DNA of 10,614 nt, taken from assembly GCA_038246575.1 (NCBI GenBank), contig JBBRVU010000150.1, positions 1 through 10,614 of the forward strand. The letters are read 5' to 3'. Below the pieces are notes generated by a model that did not search any database, was not told the DNA's origin, and saw only the letters and a program-made list of their open reading frames with translations. The stretch is from JACCUZ01 sp038246575. Its GTDB lineage: Bacteria; Actinomycetota; Actinomycetes; JACCUZ01. Position 1 is the stretch's first letter. Every line of letters begins with the position of its first letter. The position numbers were made by a program, and so were the translations under genes. This document shows positions 6,834 to 10,614 of this stretch, one piece after another.

Positions 6834-6894
6834 GACTCGAGGCTGCCGCAAACCCGCCGTCGGACCGCGTGAGTTGTCCACAGGCCCGGTCGCC

Positions 6895-6900
6895 TACGGT
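6895..6900 (+). promoter_or_regulatory. -10 box of a leaderless promoter for pepE
   Basis: TACGGT (6895-6900) stands six bases before the ATG at 6907, so transcription should begin at or next to the A of the ATG. A -35-like TTGTCC (6874-6879) is 15 bases upstream, slightly short. No Shine-Dalgarno precedes the ATG. Confidence 0.6.
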
Positions 6901-6906
6901 TCCGGC

Positions 6907-7629
6907 ATGAAGATCCTTGCGACCTCCGGCGGCTTCCTGCCGAGTGACCTCGGCGCGTTCCAGTGGCAGCGCGGCCCGATCATCGAGCACGCCATCGAGC
7001 TGGCCGGCTCGCCTGGCCGCCCCCGCTTCTGCTACCTCGGCACCGCCGGCGGCGACAGCCTCAACGGCACCGCCGGGTTCTACCGCGCATTCGCCGGGTC
7101 CGACGTGCGGGCCTCGCACCTCGAGCTGTTCTCGATGCCCAACGTCCCCGACGTCCGGGCCTACCTGCTCGCCCAGGACGTGATCTGGGTCGGCGGCGGC
7201 TCGGTCGCCAACCTGCTCGCTGTCTGGCGGGTGCACGGCCTCGACGACATCATGCAAGAGGCGTGGGAGGCGGGCGTCGTCCTCGGCGGCGTCTCGGCGG
7301 GGTCGATCTGCTGGCACGTGGGTGGCACGACCGACTCGTTCGGTCCTGAGCTGCGGGCGGTCACCAACGGGCTCGGTCTGCTGCCGTACGGCAACGGGGT
7401 GCACTACGACAGTGAGGCCCGCCGCCGACCCGAGCTGCACCGGCTCGTCACCGACGGCACCCTCCCCACGTCCTACGCCACCGACGACGGTGTCGGGCTG
7501 GTCTACGAGGGCACCGAGCTGGTGGAGGCCGTCGCCGACCGCGACGGCGTCGGGGCCTACCGGGTCGAGCGCGGGCCGGATGGCACTGCCGTCGAGACCC
7601 GCATCGAGCCGCGGCGGCTGGGCGCCTGA
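6907..7629 (+). CDS. pepE: Peptidase E family protein (MEROPS S51), probable dipeptidase
   Basis: This is a 240-residue cytoplasmic hydrolase of the peptidase S51 family, which includes Asp-specific dipeptidase PepE and cyanophycinase-like enzymes. The nucleophile elbow is GGVSAGSICW, with Ser S130. H166 in NGVHYDSEARR and D143 in TTDS are the likely partners; the spacing is close to that of E. coli PepE (Ser, Asp, His at 120, 135, 157). The glycine motif WVGGGSVANLL (94-104) is also characteristic. The frame is open further upstream to 6832, but residues before MKILATSGGF do not look coding, and the -10 box directly before 6907 decides the start. The gene is divergent from the kinase gene and convergent with the oxidoreductase. 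The exact peptide substrate cannot be read from the sequence, and the neighbours give no clue to it. Confidence 0.88.
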   Translation: MKILATSGGFLPSDLGAFQWQRGPIIEHAIELAGSPGRPRFCYLGTAGGDSLNGTAGFYRAFAGSDVRASHLELFSMPNVPDVRAYLLAQDVIWVGGGSVANLLAVWRVHGLDDIMQEAWEAGVVLGGVSAGSICWHVGGTTDSFGPELRAVTNGLGLLPYGNGVHYDSEARRRPELHRLVTDGTLPTSYATDDGVGLVYEGTELVEAVADRDGVGAYRVERGPDGTAVETRIEPRRLGA

Positions 7630-7642
7630 CCGGACCGGTCAG
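7626..7642. terminator. Hairpin containing both stop codons of convergent genes
   Basis: CTGACCG (7626-7632) pairs perfectly with CGGTCAG (7636-7642) around a three-base loop. The pepE TGA (7627-7629) lies in one arm and the oppositely read TGA of the oxidoreductase (7641-7639) in the other. With only nine bases between the genes, this is the only terminator candidate for either. There is no T-tract. Confidence 0.55.
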
Positions 7643-8664
7643 TCGAGGGTGACGACGACTCCCTCACGGGCGGACCGGCGGGCAGCGTCGAGCACGGCCA
7701 GGCCGGCCAGCGCCTCGTCCGGGTCGATCGGCGGCGGAGCGCTCTCCCGCAGCATGTCGACGACAGCGGGGTAGAAGTCACCCCAGCCGCCCGGGGCGCG
7801 CGCGACCGGCTCGGCGGTCTCACCGCTCACCAGCCAGCCCCGGTGCTGGTCGTCGAGGTCGTTCCAGCCGTCGTACGCAGACGGCTCGCCGATCATGGCC
7901 GCCACCAGGTAGCTGCCCTCCCGACCCAGGATCCGGGTCCGCGGCCCTGACGCGCCCGCCAGGGAGGTGGCGCCCAGATGACTGGTCAGGCCGGACGTGT
8001 GCCGCAGCGCGAGGAACGACACGTCGTCGGTAGGCGTCGTCACCGAGGCCAGCTCCGCGTAGACCGACTCGACCGGTCCGAACAGGTCGATCGCCCCGTC
8101 GACGAGGTGCGGCTGCAGGTCCATCAGCAGCCCGCCACCGGCCTCGCTGGTCGCCGTCTCGCGCCAGCGCGTCTTGGGCACCGGGCGCCACCGCTCGTAC
8201 CGGGCCTCGTAGCGCACGATCTCCCCAAGCACGCCCGAGGCCAGCACGGCGCGCGCGGTCAGGTGCTCGGGGTCCCAACGCCGGTTGTGGAAGACCGTGA
8301 GCGGCACCCGGGCCGCCCGGGCCGAGGAGACCAACCGGGCCGCTGCCGCGGAGTCGGTGCCCAGCGGCTTGTCCACGACGACCGCCAGACCGCAGTCGAC
8401 GGCAGCCTGCGCCTGCTCGACGTGCACGCCGCTCGCCGACGCGATGACCACGACGTCGAGGGACCCGGCGTGCGTCCAGAGGTCGTCAGGCGCCGCCACC
8501 ACCCGGACCCCCGGGTTGTCCTCGGCCGCCTGCCCGGCGCGGCCGGCGTCGCTGGTCACGACGTGGGTCAGGTTCATCCCGGCGGCCGCGCGCACCAGCG
8601 GGGCGTGGAACTCGCGGCCCGACAGCCCGTAGCCGAGGAGTCCGACTCTCAGGTCCCCGGGCAC
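7639..8664 (-). CDS. Gfo/Idh/MocA family NAD(P)-dependent oxidoreductase
   Basis: This 341-residue cytoplasmic oxidoreductase reads from a GTG (8664-8662). The N-terminal Rossmann domain begins with VGLLGYGLSGREFHAPL (GxGxxG). The family lysine is K99 in VVDKPLG, matching the usual EKP. The C-terminal domain has HNRRWD (126-131) and GGGLLMDLQPHLVDG (177-190), where H186 is the likely catalytic His. An ATG at 8712 in the same frame would add 16 residues (MSKSLRRAGAGLRSLT) but would overlap the lipB start. The GTG is preferred because a TACGAT box lies eight bases before it and the Rossmann strand then starts within ten residues. Family members oxidise or reduce sugars, inositols or other polyols; the substrate here is unknown. 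It is not part of lipoate metabolism on known biochemistry. Confidence 0.87.
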   Translation of the reverse strand: MPGDLRVGLLGYGLSGREFHAPLVRAAAGMNLTHVVTSDAGRAGQAAEDNPGVRVVAAPDDLWTHAGSLDVVVIASASGVHVEQAQAAVDCGLAVVVDKPLGTDSAAAARLVSSARAARVPLTVFHNRRWDPEHLTARAVLASGVLGEIVRYEARYERWRPVPKTRWRETATSEAGGGLLMDLQPHLVDGAIDLFGPVESVYAELASVTTPTDDVSFLALRHTSGLTSHLGATSLAGASGPRTRILGREGSYLVAAMIGEPSAYDGWNDLDDQHRGWLVSGETAEPVARAPGGWGDFYPAVVDMLRESAPPPIDPDEALAGLAVLDAARRSAREGVVVTLD

Positions 8665-8672
8665 GGTCAGGG

Positions 8673-8678
8673 ATCGTA
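8673..8678 (-). promoter_or_regulatory. -10 box of a leaderless promoter for the Gfo/Idh/MocA gene
   Basis: The minus strand reads TACGAT (8678-8673), eight bases before the GTG at 8664, which places the transcription start at or next to the GTG. No clear -35 is seen. This box is the main reason to prefer the GTG start over the ATG at 8712. Confidence 0.5.
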
Positions 8679-8697
8679 GCCCCGCCCCGGCCCGACG

Positions 8698-8703
8698 TAG
8701 GCT
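8698..8703 (+). promoter_or_regulatory. -10 box of a leaderless promoter for lipB
   Basis: TAGGCT (8698-8703) is seven bases before the lipB ATG at 8711, placing the transcript start at the start codon. No Shine-Dalgarno or convincing -35 is visible. It lies 20 bases from the opposing TACGAT box, so two divergent promoters share about 47 bases. Confidence 0.5.
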
Positions 8704-8710
8704 CTTCGAC

Positions 8711-9361
8711 ATGACCGCGTTGCGCTTCGAGCACCTGGGGTTGGTCCCCTACGAGCAGGCCTGGGACGAGCAGCGGGACCGGCACGCCGCCCGAGCGGCC
8801 GACACCGGCCCCGACACCGTGCTCCTGCTCGAGCACCCGCCGGTCTACACCGCCGGCAAGCGCACCTCGTCCCTCGAGCGGCCGACCGACGGCACCCCGG
8901 TGATCGACGTGGACCGCGGCGGCAAGATCACCTGGCACGGGCCGGGCCAGCTGGTCGGCTACCCCATCGTGCGGCTGCCGGACCCGATCGACGTGGTGGC
9001 CCACGTGCGCCGGGTCGAGGAGGCGCTCATCCTCGCCTGCGCCGACTTCGGGGTGGAGACGACCCGCGTGGCCGACCGCACCGGGGTCTGGGTGACCGGC
9101 CGCGACGGTGCCCAGGACCGCAAGGTCGCCGCCGTCGGGATCCGGGTGTCCCAGGGCGTGACCATGCACGGCTTCGCCCTCAACTGCGACTGCGACCTCA
9201 CCTGGTTCGACCGCATCGTGCCGTGCGGGCTCACCGATGCGACCGTGACCTCGCTCAGCCAGGAGACCGGCCGCGCGATCACGGTCGCCGAGGCGACGCC
9301 GTACGTCGAGAAGCGCCTCGCGGAGGTGCTCAGCGCAAGCCTCGGCGCCGACGCGTCCTGA
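8711..9361 (+). CDS. lipB: Lipoyl(octanoyl) transferase
   Basis: LipB transfers octanoyl from octanoyl-ACP to the lipoyl-domain lysines of E2 subunits and of the glycine cleavage H protein, the first step of lipoate assembly in the cytoplasm. The 216 residues are of normal length. Diagnostic segments are LLLEHPPVYTAGKR (38-51), the signature RGGKITWHGPGQLVGYP (69-85), and GIRVSQGVTMHGFALN (143-158). The catalytic dyad is C172 in IVPCGL and K138 in DRKVAAVGIR. The ATG at 8711 is supported by the TAGGCT box seven bases upstream. Its substrate proteins include the SucB in this window. lipA follows about 700 bases downstream, interrupted by an opposing membrane-protein gene, whereas lipB and lipA are adjacent in M. 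tuberculosis as I recall. Confidence 0.96.
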   Translation: MTALRFEHLGLVPYEQAWDEQRDRHAARAADTGPDTVLLLEHPPVYTAGKRTSSLERPTDGTPVIDVDRGGKITWHGPGQLVGYPIVRLPDPIDVVAHVRRVEEALILACADFGVETTRVADRTGVWVTGRDGAQDRKVAAVGIRVSQGVTMHGFALNCDCDLTWFDRIVPCGLTDATVTSLSQETGRAITVAEATPYVEKRLAEVLSASLGADAS

Positions 9362-9374
9362 CCGGGCGGATCAG
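9358..9374. terminator. Weak hairpin spanning the stop codons of lipB and the membrane protein
   Basis: CTGACC (9358-9363) can pair with GGATCAG (9368-9374) if the A at 9370 is bulged. Both TGA stop codons lie in the arms, as at 7626-7642. The stem is short, so termination here is only a possibility. Confidence 0.25.
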
Positions 9375-9925
9375 CGACCCGGGACCAGGCGCTTGAGGGC
9401 GCCGACGCCCACCTCGGAGGCCCGCTGCTGCTCGCCGGCAAAGGCGTTGATGACCAGCACGGTGCCGGTCAGCGCAGGAATGGCCCACTGGAGGATCCGC
9501 AGCTGACGCTGGGCGTCGGCCGCGTCGCTGGGCGTGGCGTTGGCAGGCTGCGTGCCCGAGACGACGGGGACCGAGTCGTACCGCGAGACCCTCCGTCCCA
9601 GCACCCGGCTGTACGCGGTGGCTCCGAGCGCCGCCGCGGTGGCAGCGGTCTTGACCCCGGTCATCGTGGCGACGCCCTGCTGGCCGCTGATCCGCTTCTT
9701 GTTGGCCAGGATGATGCCCAGACCACCGATCACGTGCGCGCCGATGGCAACCGCGTTGACAGGGGTCCAGCGGTCCCAGCCTTCGTTGGTGACGTTGCCC
9801 GCCGATGCGGTGTCACCGGCTTCTGCGGCGGCCGGGTTCAGGGCCGTGGCGTTGGCGAGCGTGCCGCCGAACCAGGCGGCGAGGCCGACGTCGTGCAGCG
9901 AGCGGGAGAAGGTGTTGCGGGCCAT
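9371..9925 (-). CDS. Unnamed actinobacterial membrane protein, about four helices
   Basis: This 184-residue protein starts at the ATG at 9925 with a good AAAGGA five to six bases upstream. Four hydrophobic segments are visible: about 13-30 (VGLAAWFGGTLANATAL), 55-73 (VAIGAHVIGGLGIILA), 88-107 (VKTAATAAALGATAYSRVL) and 147-165 (WAIPALTGTVLVINAFA). A short acidic/polar stretch with GWDRWTPVNAVAIGAH precedes helix 2, and a basic KKR follows it, setting a positive-inside anchor. No enzyme motif, signal-peptidase site or metal site is seen. I recall HDVGLAAWFGG and WTPVN as recurring in unnamed actinobacterial membrane proteins but do not know a function. The gene lies between lipB and lipA on the opposite strand, ends nine bases from lipB and diverges from lipA. 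A role in lipoate metabolism would be guesswork. Confidence 0.8.
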   Translation of the reverse strand: MARNTFSRSLHDVGLAAWFGGTLANATALNPAAAEAGDTASAGNVTNEGWDRWTPVNAVAIGAHVIGGLGIILANKKRISGQQGVATMTGVKTAATAAALGATAYSRVLGRRVSRYDSVPVVSGTQPANATPSDAADAQRQLRILQWAIPALTGTVLVINAFAGEQQRASEVGVGALKRLVPGR

Positions 9926-10047
9926 GATGCGTCCTTTGGTCGTCGAGGGGTTGTGGCGCAGTGGGTTCCCGCCGCCATCGCCCCAAAACCGGACATCTCA
10001 GTGGCGCAGGTCACGGCCCACCGCGACGACGAGCCGATCAGGCGACG

Positions 10048-10053
10048 TACCCT
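10048..10053 (+). promoter_or_regulatory. -10 box of a leaderless promoter for lipA
   Basis: TACCCT (10048-10053) lies six bases before the GTG at 10060, so the transcript probably begins at the GTG. The GGTGAGG between them is too close to the start to act as a normal Shine-Dalgarno if transcription starts there. No good -35 is seen. The rest of 9926-10059 holds the opposing gene's leader and nothing else I can name. Confidence 0.5.
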
Positions 10054-10059
10054 GGTGAG

Positions 10060-10614
10060 GTGACCATCGCTCCGGAGGGCCGCAAGCTGCTGCGTCTCGA
10101 GGTCCGCAACGCCGAGACGCCCATCGAACGCAAGCCGCCGTGGATCAAGACGCGGGCGAGGATGGGCCCGGAGTACACCGAGCTCAAGGCGCTGGTGAAG
10201 CGCGAGGGGCTGCACACGGTGTGCGAGGAGGCCGGCTGCCCCAACATCTTCGAGTGCTGGGAGGACCGGGAGGCCACGTTCCTCATCGGCGGCGACCAGT
10301 GCACCCGGCGCTGTGACTTCTGCCAGATCGACACCGGCAAGCCACAGCCGCTGGACCGGGACGAGCCTCGGCGGGTCGCCGAGTCGGTCCAGGCGATGGG
10401 GCTGCGCTACGCCACGATCACCGGCGTCGCCCGTGACGATCTCCCCGACGGCGGTGCCTGGCTGTATGCCGAGACGGTCAAGGCGATCCACGGGCTCAAC
10501 CCGGGCACGGGTGTGGAGAACCTGATCCCGGACTTCAACGGAGTGCCCGAGCAGCTGGCCGAGGTGTTCGAGTCCCGGCCCGAGGTCCTCGCGCACAACG
10601 TCGAGACGGTGCCG
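10060..10614 (+). CDS. lipA: Lipoyl synthase, N-terminal 185 residues (3' end outside window)
   Basis: LipA is a radical SAM enzyme that inserts two sulfur atoms into protein-bound octanoyl groups, completing lipoate made by the LipB route. The frame begins at the GTG at 10060 and stays open to the right edge. The auxiliary iron-sulfur cluster cysteines, which are sacrificed as sulfur source, are C55, C60 and C66 in VCEEAGCPNIFECW. The radical SAM cluster cysteines are C81, C85 and C88 in CTRRCDFC. The N-terminal RKPPWIKTRARMGPEY and the TITGVARDDLPDGGA stretch (119-133) are also typical. About 185 residues are present; I recall actinobacterial LipA as a little over 300, so the C-terminal part, with its conserved Ser ligand, is missing. 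The start is set by the TACCCT box six bases upstream. It is divergent from the membrane-protein gene. Confidence 0.96.
   Translation, partial: MTIAPEGRKLLRLEVRNAETPIERKPPWIKTRARMGPEYTELKALVKREGLHTVCEEAGCPNIFECWEDREATFLIGGDQCTRRCDFCQIDTGKPQPLDRDEPRRVAESVQAMGLRYATITGVARDDLPDGGAWLYAETVKAIHGLNPGTGVENLIPDFNGVPEQLAEVFESRPEVLAHNVETVP

Noticed and set aside
5880..6872. Open frame of 330 codons on the plus strand opposite the kinase
   Set aside because: It is the antisense shadow of the kinase domain, and its Arg/Gly/His-rich translation matches no family pattern.
6834..6881. Alternative kinase start at GTG 6881
   Set aside because: It would add 16 residues with no kinase-like character and overlap the -35 region of pepE; the ATG at 6833 is preferred, although it has no strong Shine-Dalgarno.
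7978..8679. Open frame of 233 codons on the plus strand opposite the oxidoreductase
   Set aside because: The minus strand carries complete Gfo/Idh/MocA motifs; this frame is an Arg/Gly/Val-rich shadow with no recognisable domain.
10002..10018. Possible CRP/GlxR-like site (GTGAC...GCCAC on the minus strand) between the membrane-protein gene and lipA
   Set aside because: Only GTG/CAC and one inner pair are symmetric; it falls short of the TGTGA-N6-TCACA pattern and chance is likely.
9838..10596. Open frame of 252 codons on the minus strand opposite lipA and the intergenic region
   Set aside because: lipA on the plus strand has both cysteine clusters in order, so this frame is its shadow.
1..10614. 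Mobile elements, CRISPR arrays, tRNA/rRNA genes or defence systems
   Set aside because: No terminal inverted repeats, transposase motifs, spaced repeats, tRNA-like folds or rRNA segments were seen in either strand.

Overview
The window comes from a high-GC actinobacterium. G/C strongly dominates third codon positions, GTG and TTG starts are used, and the gene families are typical of the group (two-lipoyl-domain SucB/DlaT-type E2, membrane-anchored Ser/Thr kinase, leaderless-type promoters). The core lpdA - sucB - TIGR01777-family gene - lipB - lipA matches the gene order I recall around dlaT, lipB and lipA in Mycobacterium tuberculosis (Rv2215-Rv2218). The flavour looks more like Nocardioidaceae/Propionibacteriales or Intrasporangiaceae, but I cannot fix the genus by eye.

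Layout. 1-449 (+): C-terminal part of a protein with a Lys/Ala-rich tail, ending at a GC-rich hairpin. 484-816 (-): small conserved actinobacterial protein with a TTG start. 817-1010: non-coding region with a perfect 12-bp palindrome ahead of lpdA. 1011-5314 (+): likely operon of lpdA (E3), sucB (E2) and a TIGR01777-type nucleotide-sugar-epimerase-like SDR. 5343-6833 (-): divergent membrane Ser/Thr kinase. 6907-7629 (+): peptidase E (S51). 7639-8664 (-): Gfo/Idh/MocA oxidoreductase. 8711-9361 (+): lipB. 9371-9925 (-): unnamed membrane protein with about four helices. 10060 to the window end (+): lipA, N-terminal 185 residues only.

How the genes work together. LipB moves octanoyl from octanoyl-ACP onto lipoyl-domain lysines. 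LipA inserts the two sulfurs. SucB/DlaT carries two such lysines (K43 and K202) and LpdA reoxidises the dihydrolipoyl arms. The window therefore holds both the makers and the users of protein-bound lipoate for the pyruvate/2-oxoglutarate dehydrogenase system. The other genes (kinase, peptidase E, oxidoreductase, membrane protein) have no evident role in that pathway and alternate in strand with it.

The packing is very tight. Convergent neighbours are separated by only 9-34 bases, and at 7626-7642 both stop codons lie inside one perfect hairpin. Four genes (pepE, the Gfo/Idh gene, lipB, lipA) have a TANNNT box 6-8 bases before the start codon and no convincing Shine-Dalgarno, which indicates leaderless transcripts. 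I see no mobile element, CRISPR array, tRNA or rRNA. I found no convincing undescribed multi-gene system. The most unusual items are the kinase with an HGD-type catalytic loop, the palindrome before lpdA and the membrane protein between lipB and lipA.
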